A stretch of 64,000 bases of DNA. Origin: Saccopteryx bilineata (taxonomy: Eukaryota; Chordata; Mammalia; Chiroptera; Emballonuridae). The DNA lies in NCBI RefSeq assembly GCF_036850765.1, contig NC_089491.1:187405520-187469519 (forward strand), in the 5' to 3' direction. Positions within the stretch are counted from its first letter, which is position 1. Every line of letters starts with the position of its first letter. Positions 42,590-55,647 of the stretch are shown here, piece by piece. A program made the position numbers and the translations under genes. The notes beneath the pieces are model-generated. The model was not told where the DNA came from. It searched no databases and saw only the letters and a list, made by a program, of their open reading frames with translations.

Positions 42590-42876
42590 GCTAACTGCAG
42601 AGGCAGATTTAATGGCTGGCACACCAGGCGTGCGGCCTGGGCCCCGACTTCTGAAGGGCCCCGCAAAACCCCAACTTTACACTTTTTTCTAGTGGCACCA
42701 ACTTTGGTTTTATATGTGCAATTTTAACATTAATAGTACATAATGTTCTTTATTTATTTAAAAATATGGTTAATGTGTATTTTTCTTTTCCCTGTCTCTC
42801 TCTTTTTTTTAAGAGGCCCAATATTTTCTTCTGCTCCCAGGGCCTCAACCGACCTTAATCCGCCTCTGGGTACCTG
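42590..42876. mobile_element. hAT-type MITE, 271 bp
   Basis: The element is 42598-42868, with ends CAGAGGCAGATTTAA and, on the other strand, CAGAGGCGGATTAAG. The flanks GCTAACTG and GGTACCTG agree at 6 of 8, a decayed 8-bp TSD. The interior has GGGCCCCG...GGGCCCCGC words near the left end and an AT-rich right part. No transposase. Confidence 0.7.
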
Positions 42877-43995
42877 CCTAACTTGGGTGAAATTTTAGCT
42901 GTTTTCTGCATTTGTCTACTATATTTAAGAAAGCTGGATTAGGGTTGCCATTTTTTAGGTGTTTGTATAAAGACATTTTACTTATCAATTCTGTTTTTAT
43001 CACACCAACTAAATAAAAACGTCTAAAGTTTATAGTGCTTTAACTCTCTTATTCCCTGACCTTACAACCTTATATTAGGAATTCCTTTTTTTTTTTTTTT
43101 TGGTAAAAGCTTTTGTGAAATTCAGTGGGATAATTCAATATATTTAAGAAAACCAGTGCATTTATAATACATTTGTTCCTTGCTAAAGTCCCCACGATTC
43201 CAGGAAAGAAAGCTACCACTCCTGTTCCGGGTGGGGACAGGTATATAGACATGGATAAGATGGTGTTCTGTCCCTATTTGGTTCAGAGCATATTCAGCTG
43301 CATAAGTACTTTTCTGGCCTTACCCGTTTTTCATTTTTATTGTATTTACATTCTTTTACACCTTAGCCATTGTGAATCTTGCCTCCTATTCCTCTGAGGC
43401 TTCCAATGGGAAATCCCACCCATCCCCTAGCCCAGACCACTGAAAATGACAGTCCTGAAATGGCCCGGCAGCATGAGGGTGCTATTGTCCATGGGGGCGG
43501 GGTGTGGTTCCTGTCTAGCGGAAGCAGGGGGAGAGGGGGGTTGGGGTGTAAGCACAGGGATGTGAAAACCTATGGCCTCAGGGATGTGCCCTGTGCATTG
43601 AACTCGCTAGCAGGGGACTGAGGCTTGCAAGGACAAAGTGGGGCTGTCTCCGGCCTCAGCTCTGCAGCCTGAGAGCGGGGATGCAGCCACAGGCCCCGGG
43701 GCCTGCAGCAGAGCCAGACGGCAGGTGACAGCTTGGGCTCCAGGTCCTGGGCTCCAGGTCCTGCATTGCCGGGTGGGAAGTGGAATTCTGCATTGCCGGC
43801 AGTGTGTGTGAGGGAGGGAGAGGATGGTCACAGAGCCCTCAATGGCCGGTGCGGTGGGCAGAGGAAACGGCCTGACTCGGTATTGATCACATTCAGAAGT
43901 GGCTGACTTGGTGCTGAGGTCCCAGGAGACTGGTCCCTTTCCAGATGATCTTTGCATGTCCACCAGCTGCAGCCCTGTGCTTCCATGCCTCAAAA
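42877..43995. other. unclassified 1.1 kb
   Basis: Poly-T at 43085-43101. GC-rich 43450-43990 includes an exact 14-bp word (GGGCTCCAGGTCCT) repeated at 43735-43762. No gene seen. Confidence 0.3.
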
Positions 43996-44033
<38 letters not shown>

Positions 44034-44035
44034 GT
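43996..44035. repeat. (AAT)n microsatellite
   Basis: About 12 ATA/AAT units in a row. Confidence 0.97.
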
Positions 44036-44116
44036 GTTTCTAAATGTCTAGCCAAAGGTCCCTATCTTCAATAGGGGACCTGCCTTTCATTGGGGCTCTT
44101 GAAATAAAAAATCCCT

Positions 44117-44135
44117 GGAAGTCATTTTCTATTTT

Positions 44136-44170
<35 letters not shown>

Positions 44171-44577
44171 TTATTATTATTATTTTATTATTATTTTTTT
44201 TGCATTTTTCCGAAGCTGGAAATGGGGAGGCAGTCAGACAGACTCCCACATGCGCCCGACCGGGATCCACCTGGCATGCCCACCAGGGGGCGATGCTCTG
44301 TCCACCTGGGGCATCGCTCTGTTGCATCCAGAGCCATCCTAGCGCCTGAGGCAGAGGCCACAGAGCCATCCTCAGCGCCCGGTCCATCTTTGCTCCAATG
44401 GAGCCTTGGCTGCGGGAGGGGAAGAGAGAGACAGAGAGGAAGGAGAGGGGGAGGAGCGGAGAAGCAGATGGGCGCTTCTCCTGTGTGCCCTGGCCCGGAA
44501 TCGAACCCGGGACTCCTGCATGCCAGGCCGACGCTCTACCACTGAGCCAACCAGCCAGGGCCGGAAGTCATTTTCTA
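44117..44577 (-). mobile_element. bat SINE, antisense, with (TTTA)n/(TTA)n tail
   Basis: The element is 44132-44562, head at right (minus strand GGCCCTGGCTGGTTGGCTCA). The tail has become a TTTA/TTA microsatellite (44134-44190). The TSD GGAAGTCATTTTCTA is perfect over 15 bp. It holds a CTCF-like CCACCAGGGGGCGA at 44280-44293. Confidence 0.95.
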
Positions 44578-44779
44578 AACTTGGCTTTTTGTCTACAATG
44601 TGCACTGGGACTATAGCCCTGGGAGAACAGGGGTATTTGAATGTCCATCTGGGTAGCTAACTAGCCCTGTCTCCTCACCCTCCAAGCATGGGGATTCTAC
44701 TGTTCACGTCCCCAATCCTGAGTGGCTGGTGGAGTTCCATCTTGGAGGCTGAAGTAAGTAGTTCTCATGCCAAGCGAGT

Positions 44780-44885
44780 GCATTTAATCTTCCTAGCAAC
44801 CCTATCACCCTCATTCTACAGAGGACACCATCAGGCTCAGAGTCCCAGGACCTTGCCAATTCTTGCACAACCCATTGTCAGTCAA
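44780..44885 (+). repeat. MIR fragment
   Basis: 'taatcttcctagcaaccctatcaccctcattctacagagga' follows the MIR centre. Confidence 0.55.
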
Positions 44886-45135
44886 AGACAAATCTGTCAC
44901 TCATTTACCCCGCAGAAAGGTGTCTCGGTTCCCCTGAACCTCTACCCAGGAACCCAGTCTCAGGATAGTTGAACTCTTCTACTGAAAGGAGTGAGGAGTG
45001 GGCACACTCCAGGGGGCAGGATGCACTGTGTGTAAAGGGGGAGGAGGTAGACCATGATCATCTGTCACCGTGATCAAGGTTTTCACCAGTGTCCTAACAT
45101 TTACCCAGTTTTTTTGGGAAAAAAAGTTTAAGTGC

Positions 45136-45526
45136 TGTGTTAGTTTGTTAGAGCCACCATAAAAAAATACCATGGACTGAGAGGTTACACAAAAGGAATT
45201 TATTGTCTTGTAGCTCCGGAGGCTAAAAGTCCAAGATCAAGGGCTGGTTTCTGCTGAGGCCCCTGCCCTGGACTGCCGATGGTCGCTTCTCTCCATTTCT
45301 TACATGGTCTTCTCTCTGTACCGGTGCAGTCTGTATCTGAATTTCCATCTCTTTTTTTTTTTTTTATAAGGACACCAGGCAAAAGGGACTAACTAGGGCT
45401 TCTTTAAAGACCTAATTTTAACTTTATTACATCATCTCCAAATTTGGTTACATTCTGAAATACAGGGCATTAGGATGTATTCTAATTTTAGTTTAATATT
45501 TTGGGGGGCACTATTTAGCCTATAAG
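45136..45526 (-). mobile_element. MLT1-type LTR, antisense
   Basis: It includes TGTGTTAGTTTGTTAGAGCC, GGAATTTATTGTCTTGTAGC, TATAAGGACACCAGGCAAAA and ends GGGGGGCACTATTTAGCCTA. Confidence 0.75.
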
Positions 45527-45895
45527 AGGGGCTCAAATATTATGCCTTACCCAGAAGTACATGCACTGCTCTTGCACAGGCAAAGAAAGCAGCTTTTTCT
45601 GTGTATACATAGACAGACCTGTTTCCTAAAAACAGACAGCTGTGAGAAAATTGCCCAAACATTCTGTCCTCTGCTTATTCATTGTTTTTCAGAGTCATGA
45701 GTTTTTGGTTTGGCCCAAGAAAAATCATGTGTGAAATCCAATAAATGGGAAGCCTTTATTGCTCAATCAGTTTTGAAAAACGTTTATCGGAGAGGCCAAT
45801 TTTCTGCCCTCTATCAAGTCTCATGTTTTTCTATGAAAACAGCTCTTTACAAGAAAAGAGCCAAGTAGTGTTGAAAGTGTAGTACCAGATGGAGG

Positions 45896-45909
45896 CCACT
45901 AGATGACGC
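45896..45909 (+). promoter_or_regulatory. candidate CTCF core motif
   Basis: CCACTAGATGACGC, 13 of 14 to CCASYAGRKGGCRS, preceded by GATGGAGG. It is not inside a SINE. Confidence 0.35.
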
Positions 45910-47879
45910 ATTCAGTCATGCTTGACTTGGGCTTCCTTCAATCAAAATGAAACAAACTACTTTGGCTCTAATGGAAGAGTCTGGGATTTTGTTTGTTTTC
46001 TGGTAGTCGTGAACCATCACTAATCTAGGGATCCTAATTCAGTGAAGCTAAAATGCTGATTATTATTAGCATTTTTTGCTCCCTCAGAACTGGGAGGCAT
46101 CTTCTGTGGCTGTTTTATATGGGACAGCATGTGCTTACAACTCTCTTTCCTCCCCTGATCCCCACACTGCCTCCTACCTCCCAGGTGTAGCCTTTCCCTC
46201 CCTCCCTGTCTCTGCTGAAAACACTGGCTTGTCTGTATGCAGAGGGCTGAATATAAAATGTAGTTTTATAGCTTAATGTCAGAAACAGAGGTGTGTCCAC
46301 AGATAAGCAGATGAAAGTGTTTCTGAAATGGTTGCTTATGTCGTCACATTCTTCAGGCTACCTGCTGCCAAGCCATAGGTGCGGTTCCCACAGACTTGCA
46401 TTTGTTTGTTCTCTTAGGCTATTGTGAGTGGGTGGGTGGGGGACCCTCCACGACAGACACATCTCCTCAGGCGTTGGAGGGTGGTCAGGAAGAACAATAA
46501 GTGATTCATACATTACTTGAAAATGTTGTCCTGGATGATCCCAGTCTGTGGGGCCTGCAGTCCTCTCAGGCTCACTTTTCCTCACCAAGTGCTCTGTGCC
46601 CTTAGGTCACTGGGAAAAGCTGGGTGCTGCGGTCCTTTCCAATCCAGGCTCCTCTTTTTACCCTCTGTACTGTATGGTTTCCAATAGTGCCCAAGTCCCA
46701 CTTATTCTTGGCCGTGTCCACCTGCTCAGCGCTCCAGAGGCTGTTCTCTGGGGACAGTGTCCAGTCGGCCTTGCTCTCCTGCCCTCCTGCTTTCAGCCGG
46801 GCATGGCCGTATGTTAGAGAAGAGAAAAGGCACAGTGTCAGTTGTGTCCAGGGTCCTGTTAGGGCTAGACTAAACTGAAGCAGTCCACCTCATCAGAAAG
46901 TAGGATGGGAGATTCTGGACCCGGAACTCAGAGTCAGCACACAGGCCAGATGGAATGGCAGACAGATAGATGGCAGATCTCAGTGGCTGTCACTCCTATT
47001 GGCAGTGTGGAAACACTACTGAGATAATAGCCTTTTTGTGGGTTTGTGACAGGGACGTGGGACTAGTCCACAGATGAAACTTGTGTTGCTATATTATCTC
47101 AAGGCGTTATTAGCTCGATCTCCCCGGAGAAGGTCCAAAGAGACCCACGTGAGACAGAATTCAGTACCGCTCTGTCAAGAATTTGAGAACACCAGAGTGC
47201 TGTGAGGACTGGTCCCTTTCACCTGCTTTGGTGTAGACACTTCTGAATTCATTACCCCTTCTTCATTAGTCTAATTTTCTATCCCTGTAGTTATTTCTTT
47301 TCTCTTCACAGGCTCTTTTTAATTTTCCCGTGATGTTCCAAAATTTAAATTCTTAACACTAGAAAGATTATTTCTTGGTAAATTATTTTATTCTCACATC
47401 CTTTTTGACATAAACACACATTGATTACATAGGATTTGTCTTTGTTTTGTTTTAAAATAACATTTCATTACCAACGTGTGCTTGATTTAAGATCTGATCT
47501 GACCACCTTTTTACACGTGACTCATTATTCATAATTTGTCTTTAGCTTTTAGCAAGTTTGCCCAAAGGCCTACCTCTCCTCGTCCTGATTGAATGTCATC
47601 TTGATTTTGATAAGTCATTCCTCTGATCTCAGAAAGTTTTTGACATTTCAGCCACTGTGCAGAGAGGTTAAGTAAGTCACTTCCTTCAATGTCAGGTACA
47701 AGTATGAGGTAGCTCAGGGCCCAGATCTGATCTCCTTGTAAAGACTTTTTTTTTTTTTTCACAAGATAACCTGCCTGGACTGAGCCCTGTGACACTGACC
47801 TCTCCTGGCTTATGGGATCACTGCAGCTTCCACGGATTCATTTTCCTGCCAGGCTAACCCTGGGGCCTGGAGCTCAACA

Positions 47880-47893
47880 GCGCCATCTCCTGT
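47880..47893 (-). promoter_or_regulatory. weak CTCF-like motif
   Basis: The minus strand reads ACAGGAGATGGCGC, 12 of 14 to the CTCF core. Confidence 0.2.
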
Positions 47894-49323
47894 CCTGTGC
47901 CAAAGGGGGTCTGCTTCCACTGGGATTTATTGTCTGATGACACCCGAGGGAGGAGGACCAGATATTTCCAAATGTGTCAGAGCCTGAGGCCTCGGCGACT
48001 CAGTGAGGTCAGAGTCTGCAGTGGTGGCGGCAGCCACTGTTGGCAGGTGGGGTCTGGGCGGGAGGCTTGGCAGCTAATGATGGCCTGCCTCCTCCCAACT
48101 GGCTTTGTCTGTATCCCTGCTCTGCCTGTGATTTCACCACGCACACCTTTGTAAACAATCCATTTAGCGACCAAATTATACACTAGGTAATTATAGCTTC
48201 CAGCCTGATGTCAGGAGTCCCCAGCACAACAGCCTGCTCGAGGCAGCAGCACAGCTAGGAGCAGGGCAGCGCTGTCTTCTGCTAGAGCCCTGATAGGAGA
48301 TCCCAGGAGAGCCAGGCTGGGTGGGTTGCCTCGACATACGCTAGTTGTCTGTGTCAGGTCTGCAGGTCTTGTCTTGACAGTCCTGAAATTGTGTTCGGAC
48401 TGTTAATTAGATCAAGAGGGGAAGCGGGTCAGATTAGTCATCTTTGAGGAGAAAACCATCCAGGTAAGATCAGATCCCATGCATGAAGGAGGGCATCTCT
48501 CTTCATGGCCCCTCTCTCCTCCCTCATCTCCGTGGAGCCTTCCTTCTGCAAACCCTTCTCTTAAGTTGAACCCAGGAAACCCTGCCAGAGGGTGTGAGCT
48601 AGATGGGAGGGTGGAATAACAGCAGGACATGAGGTCTGCATTTAAGGCCAGTCCATGCATTAAAAAAAATCAGTACAAGGGTTTATTCTGAGCCCTCCCA
48701 AATGAATCACTTGGAGATTGTTTTCATAGGGCCTGATGGGAAAGGAGGGCGCAGGTGGGAGAGGGCAGGGTGGGGCGACCGGCGGAGTAGCCGCTGCCTG
48801 AAGGGGAACTTGGCTGCGACTCTGTGTTTCTCAGATATGTAAAAATGGTATCTGCTGGTGAGCTTTTATTGACAACCTGGACAGTCACTGAGATCTGATG
48901 ATTCTTTACACCTCTGGAGAAAGAAAGATTTCGTTGTGGGGAGCGCGGAGAGCCCCGCTGCTGTCTAAGGTGCTGCATTCCGATACAACATGGGTCTAAG
49001 TGACCTGTTAATCTATGGCTGGGGTCCCCTCTGCAGACCAGTGTTTCCCGGCTGCCCAGGCTCCTGGTCTGACTCACTCATGAAAGGTTACAGTGAAGAT
49101 GGGATGGAAATGATTTAGGCACAAGTGCCCAGGCTTCCCTGCCCTGCCCATCACAGAAATTCTTCATTGCAGACACCTTGCCTGCCTGGTCACCTGGGAT
49201 GGCTCTGCCATTGTCAGTGTCTTTACTTGTTCTGCTTATGGCTGGGGAGTTGTTCTTCAGGAAGATTTGAGGAGAAAGATATTGGAGATTAAGGGAACTA
49301 GATGGGAACAAAAAGGAGATTTT

Positions 49324-49741
49324 AAAGAATATTGCTGGGCCCTGGCCGGTTGGCTCAGTGGTAGAGCGTCGGCCTGGCGTGCAGAGGTCCCGGGTTCGAT
49401 TCCCGGCCAGGGCACAGAGGAGAAGCACCCATTTGCTTCTCCACCCCTCCCACTCTCCTTCCTCTCTGTCTCTCTCTTCCCCTGCCGCAGCCGAGGCTCC
49501 ATTGGAGCAAGGATGGCCCGGGTGCTGGGGATGGCTCCTTGGCCTCTGCCCCAGGCGCTAGAGTGGCTTTGGCCTCGGCAGAGCGAAGCCCCGGAGGGGC
49601 AGAGCATCGCCCCCTGGTGGGCAGAGCATTGCCCCTGGTGGGCGTGCCGGGTGGATCCCGGTCAGGCTCATGCGGGAGTCTGTCTGACTGTCTCTCCCCA
49701 TTTCCAGCTTCAGAAAAAAAAAAAAAAAAAGAATATTGCTG
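49324..49741 (+). mobile_element. young bat SINE, duplicated-module subtype
   Basis: The element is 49338-49727, with an intact A-box region (TGGCTCAGTGG) and B-box (GGTTCGATTCC) and an A17 tail. The TSD AAAGAATATTGCTG is perfect. The 3' part has a duplicated module (GGGCAGAGCATCGCCCCCTG then GGGCAGAGCATTGCCCCTGG), shared with the copy at 55661 but absent from the 5875 and 12931 copies. CTCF-like core on the minus strand at 49607-49620. Confidence 0.96.
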
Positions 49742-50459
49742 TGGGCCAAGTGTCTATTACTGTGTTTGAGAAACACATATAAAGAACTTCAATTACTTTG
49801 AAGTTGCTCAGAGATTCTTGACTCCAGCACTAGTCCACAACTGGACCACTTGGACCCTGGTTTCAGTGGAGTTACGGAAACAACAGTGTAGGGAGGCTCA
49901 TGATAAGTTAATTATGGAGAGCAGCTGTAACTTCCTTTGTCCTTCCGCAGAGCCTGGGAACAATGGTCTTCTGGCTCAGCCCCTCTTGGATCCTGGGCCG
50001 ATCCAGGGAATCAAGCTCTGATCTGAATCCAGAAGGCTCAGAAAGAACTGAGAGGAAACATCCATCTCTTTCTGAAGCTCTCAACACATGTCCTGTAAGC
50101 TCTACACGAGCTGAGTCTCTAGGGCCGTGCTGACTGTGCATGCAGGGGATTCTGCCCATCGTTTCCCAGTCCATTTTGGGAACTGGTTGTGGGACCTGCA
50201 ATCCTGTTTTAAAATTTGCTGGAGTGCTTCCTCAAATGCAATGAATAATTTGGTTCGTTGTGCTATTAGGATAAATTTGCATATTTGTTTCAAAATTGAA
50301 ATGAGTAAGAAGAAAAGGCCAGTTGCATGAGTCACCACCTCAAACAGCACAGAATAATCTTATTGACTGGTTTTAAAGTCCAGGAGAATGTGTGCTTATT
50401 CTCCTCTGGCTATCACTGTGTCCTTAGCGCCGTGGTGGAAACACCCCGGTGCTGCGGAG
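49742..50459. other. unclassified, no gene seen
   Basis: Nothing recognisable. Confidence 0.25.
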
Positions 50460-50535
50460 TCTGGTGGCACTGCTGGACCTCAGGAAGACTGGGCTCATCT
50501 GGTGGCACTGCTGGACCTCAGGAAGACTGGGCTCA
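50460..50535 (+). repeat. exact 38-bp tandem duplication
   Basis: The unit beginning TCTGGTGGCACTGCTGGACC is present twice without mismatch (50460-50497, 50498-50535). It keeps one frame only partly, because 38 is not a multiple of three. Confidence 0.97.
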
Positions 50536-52014
50536 AAGGGGAGAAAGAGGCAGTGCAATGGATACACGTTGAAATTACACGTAAGCCAGTGGAGGATTGA
50601 GCACAGGCACGGTCAGTGGTCTTGTGAAGACTCCAGGTTTCAGGCTGGGTGGCAGGGTTTGTTATTATGCTCCACAATCATATAATAGTATTAGATTTAT
50701 AATCATGTAAAAATATTGGATTCTTTCCATCGTGCTGACTATACCTGAACGCAGGTGAAGATATCTCGGTGCTCTAGAATCAAGCCCTCTTCTTCAGGAG
50801 TGAAAGCTTGGGAGCATTGGTGGGTGTTTCTTCCTAATAAGGAGCCCCATTTTTGTGAGAATATAGAGTTCCAAAGAGTTAGCTTTTCAGGATACAGAGA
50901 GTGGAAATTCAGAGTTGGGACACATTTTTTTCATAAGGCTCCTGGAGGAACTGTTAGCTCCCGTGACTCTGCACAAGTAATTAAACCCAGGTGGCAGCAG
51001 CCTCCTGGCTTCTGACTCCCTGTCTGCGAAGTGACACAGACCCTGCAGGGCTGAGGTTCCTCTGCCTTTGTCAGCCTCAGCAGCGCACTCTCCTCTGCCC
51101 TGGGGGCACTCCTCACCCACCTCACGACAGTTCAGACTCAACACTACTGAGCACTCACTCAGAGAGAGAAATGGTTCTCACCCTCTCACCTTTTTGCAAG
51201 TCCAACCCCAATCCTTTCTCATTGATTGTTTGATTGATTGATTCTATATGTTTATCTAAACTAGGGGTACAGAAGTGAGTGCAAACCAGTTCTTTCTCTC
51301 CAGAGACCCCAGGCTAGAAGTCTCTCTGGTTTCCTCCATGGCATTCTCCGTGCCCCCCCCCCCCACCCCAGGAGCCCGTGGAGAGCTGCTTTCCTCCCAA
51401 TTCCTACAGCCCCGCATTAATCAGGCTCTTTGGGCAACAAGAAGCAGAAAGGTACTCAAGTGCTCTTATTGTTTTACATGATTATTTAAGTTTGGATGAT
51501 ACATAAGGAGGAAAGGAATCTCTGCCCCATAGCATGTCTGAAGGAAAGCGGCCAGACCCCACACCAGGCCTCTGGGTTTTGGAGGAAAGGGTGGGGACCC
51601 AGGGTGTCTGCGGCAGCTCTGAGACCAGGAGCTTGCCTGCCTGTTGTGTGAGTCATCCCATAGGCCTTGCCTCTGCTGTCCTGTGCTGTCCCTGGGTCAC
51701 CACCCCCTCCTTTCTGGCTGTCTCTTTTCTCTGCCTTCTGCTCCTTAAGGGCTATCCCCCACACCCTAACAAGGTCTGCAGGGGAGTCCTCTCAGAGAAA
51801 CATGCACTGGGCCAAGCAGGCCCTCGCCTCCCTCCCCTGAAACTTCCATATCACCCTTTATCGCTCCTCTTTTCTGTGCCTGGTGGCCTCTCTCCCACAC
51901 AGCAGTGAATCCCCTAAGGACAGGGCTGTATTCTGATTCTGGAAGGCAGGAACTCACACGTTGGCAGAATCACCTGGGAAATTAAAAAACAAAACAAAAT
52001 AGGTTTCTCTAGAA
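50536..52014. other. unclassified 1.5 kb
   Basis: C-run at 51355-51364. MER5-like trace at 51955-51990 ('ttggcagaatcacctgggaaat'). No gene seen. Confidence 0.3.
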
Positions 52015-53000
52015 ATCATAAAGGCAAAAGATTTAAATTTTTTCTCAAAGTAGAATGGAACAAAAAAAACCCTTTTTTAGAGCTAAAACAAAGAAACAAA
52101 CAGATCCATAAACCAGCTAGAGAAAATACTAAACAAAGGGAAAATACTTGGAATACCAATAGACAAGCACTGGTGTGTTTAATTTGCAACGAGTTCCTGC
52201 TAAATGAAAGGACAGAGCAAGAAAAAGAAACACCAGTGACTAGTAAACGTGCCAAGAGTGGTCAGCCTTCCCCAGAAGTTAGGGAAGGAAATCAGGACCA
52301 TGCTGGGCCATTTGTCCTGAATCTGATTACCAAAACCGTTAAGTCCCTTAATGGCCAGTGTGGGGGCAAGAGCCACGCCTGCACAGTCTCGAACAGAGTG
52401 ACAAGTACAGCTTCGGTGGCACCAATGAGTCATGCTGGGCAGTGGTTCTCCAGAACCACATGACGTGTTTTGAAAAACACAGATTCCCAGAGCCCCCACC
52501 TGATATCACTGCAAACCCAGGAGTAGTTATGGGCAGCATTTGTGAAGTTTCAAATGAGACTGGACCTCCCCAGAAAGGCACCCTATATCAACATCATTTA
52601 AATGTGCATGACCTTTGACACAGCAATCCCCTGGCTCTGAGCCAGCTCTGAACCAGCCTGTGTCTTCCCCACAATAGAAGGTTAAGGTAGAAGAAAGGGA
52701 ATCACTCAGGCATTGTTTGCATAACAACATAAATGCCTGTCAACAGAGAGCTGGTTATAGAAACTGTGGTCATGTCTTTACATCTTTTAAAACAGTTTGT
52801 CACCAGAACACAGTCACTGAATTACTCTGTGAGGTTAAAAAAGCAAGAAGCAAAAAAACTTTAATTAGGACGATCCCTTTTCCATTAAAATTTTAAAATG
52901 ATGCACCAAATATTTTGGAAAATGCACGGATTCTTTTTTTGATGGAAACATGCAGGAAACTGCTAGCCTTTGGAGAACAAGATGGAAAGAGAAGTTAAAA
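52015..53000 (+). repeat. decayed L1M/HAL1-like region with MER5A
   Basis: 'gggaaaatacttggaat...' and 'cataacaacataaatgcctgtcaacagagagctggttatagaaactgtgg' (52720-52770) follow an ancient L1M 3' part. A MER5A end (CAGTGGTTCTCCAGAACCAC ... CACAGATTCCCAGAGCCCCC) sits at 52438-52540. Confidence 0.5.
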
Positions 53001-53934
53001 CATTGCATTTGACCCTCTGTGCTATTCTTTGTGCATTGGTGGCTTTCACTGGCCAGCAACTGTCTCCTGAGTAATAGAATTATGGAACAATTCTGGTTCT
53101 CCTTTCTAGTTTTCTGTAAATTATTTGAAAAATTCTTCAGCTATCCAGATTCTCAAGCTGCCCAGCAGACATGCTGGTTTTGGGAGTAGAGATGTTGGGA
53201 TGGGGTGCTAGGAATTGGCTTGTCATGGGATTTAGCTGACTAGTCAGGTTCAAGAATTGCTACAGAAGGTTCTGGAACAGAGTCCCTTTCTTCTGTAGCT
53301 TGGGGCAGGGTGTGTGTGAGGTCGGGACAGCTGCAGAACTTTGGTCTCCATGGAATGAGAACCTGAGTGACCATGTGCAAAGGGCAAACCAACACATGAA
53401 GGCAGCTCAGAGGTGGAAAGGAGCTGGCACCCTGGAGACATTACCAGGCCACAGCATCAAGCCTCACCAAAAGAAGGACAGCCTTCCCTCTAGACTTCTC
53501 AGTTATGAAACCAATAAATCTACTCTCTTGTTGAAGGCAGCTTGAGATGGGTTCTCTGTCACATACAACATTAAGAGTCCTGACTGATAGATAGGCCTTC
53601 ATTAAGTGGAACAAACTGAGTACGTCTTTATCTATCACAGCCTGAAATTGCCTAATTTATAAAGTATTTAATGATGTTTTCAAGACAATTCCTTATCTGG
53701 CACCCTAGGCCACATCCAATGCCTGCTATATTTCTACCTCTGGAAATAAACTGTCAAACCAAAAACTATGTCCTTGAAATGCATCCTCCATGTTAGTAAA
53801 AAAACCTCAGTGTGTTTAAGTTTCTCTTTGTCGTTGAACTCAAATATATTTGGATTCAACAGGTTAAGGGCATAACAGTGATTTCACTGATATCTGTGTT
53901 TGTTTATTTCATTATTCTTTTGAAAAATATATAT
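53001..53934. other. unclassified, no gene seen
   Basis: Nothing recognisable. Confidence 0.25.
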
Positions 53935-54795
53935 TGAGGGTTCACCATGAGCCAGGAACCTTGCTAGGCACTGGGGCTAGACAGCAGCGAGCAAACCAAC
54001 ATGGTCTTTGCCCTCTGAGAAGTTATAAAATAATAAGAAAGGTAGACATTAAGCCAATAATCAGTAATCACACAGATAAACAAGAAATGTAAATATTTAG
54101 ATAACTATAAGAAAGAAAACTACTATTAGAAAGCATGGCAGGGGTTTCTAACTTATATAAAGAGGTTAGAAAAGACCCTCTAGGGAGATGACTTTAAGCT
54201 GAGAGCTAAAAAATTAATTACTACTAATTAGGCAAAGAGTGGAGAGGAGAACATTCCAGGCAAGAAGGATAGCATGTGCAAAGGCCCTGAGGCATGAAAG
54301 AACCAGACTTATTTAAGAGCTTGAAAGAAGGTAGTCAGTGAAGTGAGTGAGCCTATATTGCCAAGAGAAGGCCTGGAGAGACAGGCAGGGGTTGCATGTA
54401 TAGAGTCTTGCAGTTCATGTTAGGGAACCTATATTTTATCCTAAGTGAAATGCACACCACTGAAAGCAACTTAAAGCAGGAGTGACATCATCTGAGTTGT
54501 CTTCTTAAAAGATAGCGTTGGCTATTGTGTGCAGAATGGATCAGGGAGGCCAAAGTTAGAAGCATTGAGACCAGGAGGGGTGTTGCTGGAATCCAGGCAG
54601 AAGTTTTGGAGGCTTTGGATTCAGAGGGTGGCTACAGGGGGTGGGGGAGAGAATGGAAGGACTTGAGACATTTATTTTTAGGTGAAATCTATAAGGCTTG
54701 GGGATCGCAATGTTATATATGTATTGTGGAGATTGAGGGGGGAACTATTAAGTCAAATCAGTCAAGGGGCTTGCAAAGGGCCATTGAATATTAAG
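53935..54795 (+). repeat. ancient mammalian repeat, nearly full length, family not named
   Basis: GAGCCAGGAACCTTGCTAGG ... AACATTCCAGGCAAGAAGGA ... GCAAAGGCCCTGAGGCATGA ... GAGTGACATCATCTGAGTTG ... 'gctattgtgtgcagaatgga' follows one well-known high-copy order. Pieces of it recur at 16860-17050 and 25086-25320. An 89-codon frame inside (54525-54794) is not a gene. Confidence 0.6.
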
Positions 54796-55647
54796 AGTTC
54801 ACTTTGAGTTTCATTTGTATAGATACATTTTGTCAGGATAGGTAGATATTTCATCTTCCTGTCTCAGTTAATGGACCATACCAGACATCCAAGACAAGCT
54901 TTTCTAAACTTGCCTAGAAGTCACCCAGATGAGGTCCTCACTCCTCTTCCAGAAACGCCGTGAGAGAAAGCAGGCAAGAGGCCAGTGCAGCATTGGGAGT
55001 CAGAGTGGAGAAATCAGCCTGAAGCTGAGAAACTCTCTCAAGCCAGTGCCTCCTTGCCACTCCTGTCACTGTATTAGTTTGGACTTTTGCACCAGCCTCC
55101 TTCTTGTCTGGTGACATTAACCCTGGGAAGGCTGGAGTGCAAAGGTAGATAAGAGAATAAAATCAAGTCCCACAGTCTCTCAGCCCCGGGGACGTCTCAG
55201 AGTCAAAGCTTTTAATTTTATTAAGACTTTTATTCCCTTGACATATGAGTTCTAAAGGCATCTAGGACACTCTTTTTAAATTTATTAACTTCTTTTTCGA
55301 CTAATTGTAGTAACGACTGTGTAGAAGAAATATTTGGAGAAAAGGAGGAAAGCACAGTCATGATTCCATTACCCAAGTATGACAATGGTCTTGTTTTTTT
55401 CAGTTTCTTGATTTTGCATACAACCTTCCAGTCCTCACTGTGTTCATTCAGTTCAGTGAGTCTGTACCAGCCATACAGAAGTAAACAGAAAGGCAGAAGG
55501 CTGCAAGTACACCTATTTCAAATAGTTAAGTATGGTAGTTATGCCATGCTAAATTAATTGTTATGATTTTTAAATGGAATTCATGTCTTTCTTCATTACC
55601 ACTTAATGCCTGCATGTTATCCAACACGTTAAGACTATAATTTATTT
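54796..55647. other. unclassified, no gene seen
   Basis: AT-rich after 55200; nothing recognisable. Confidence 0.25.

Larger units (their letters stand above)
45527..49323. other. unclassified 3.8 kb, one MIR trace
   Basis: 'gtgcagagaggttaagtaagtcact' at 47658-47682 is MIR-like. Poly-T at 47747-47759. CTCF-like motifs at 45896 and 47880. Frames of up to 117 codons have no domain. Confidence 0.3.

Noticed and set aside
49338..49410. tRNA gene-like head with A and B boxes
   Set aside because: It is the tRNA-derived head of a SINE, not a tRNA gene: it continues into the SINE body and is repeated across the window.
49267..49782. 171-codon frame over a SINE
   Set aside because: It is the usual open frame through the SINE body, and similar frames occur in every copy.
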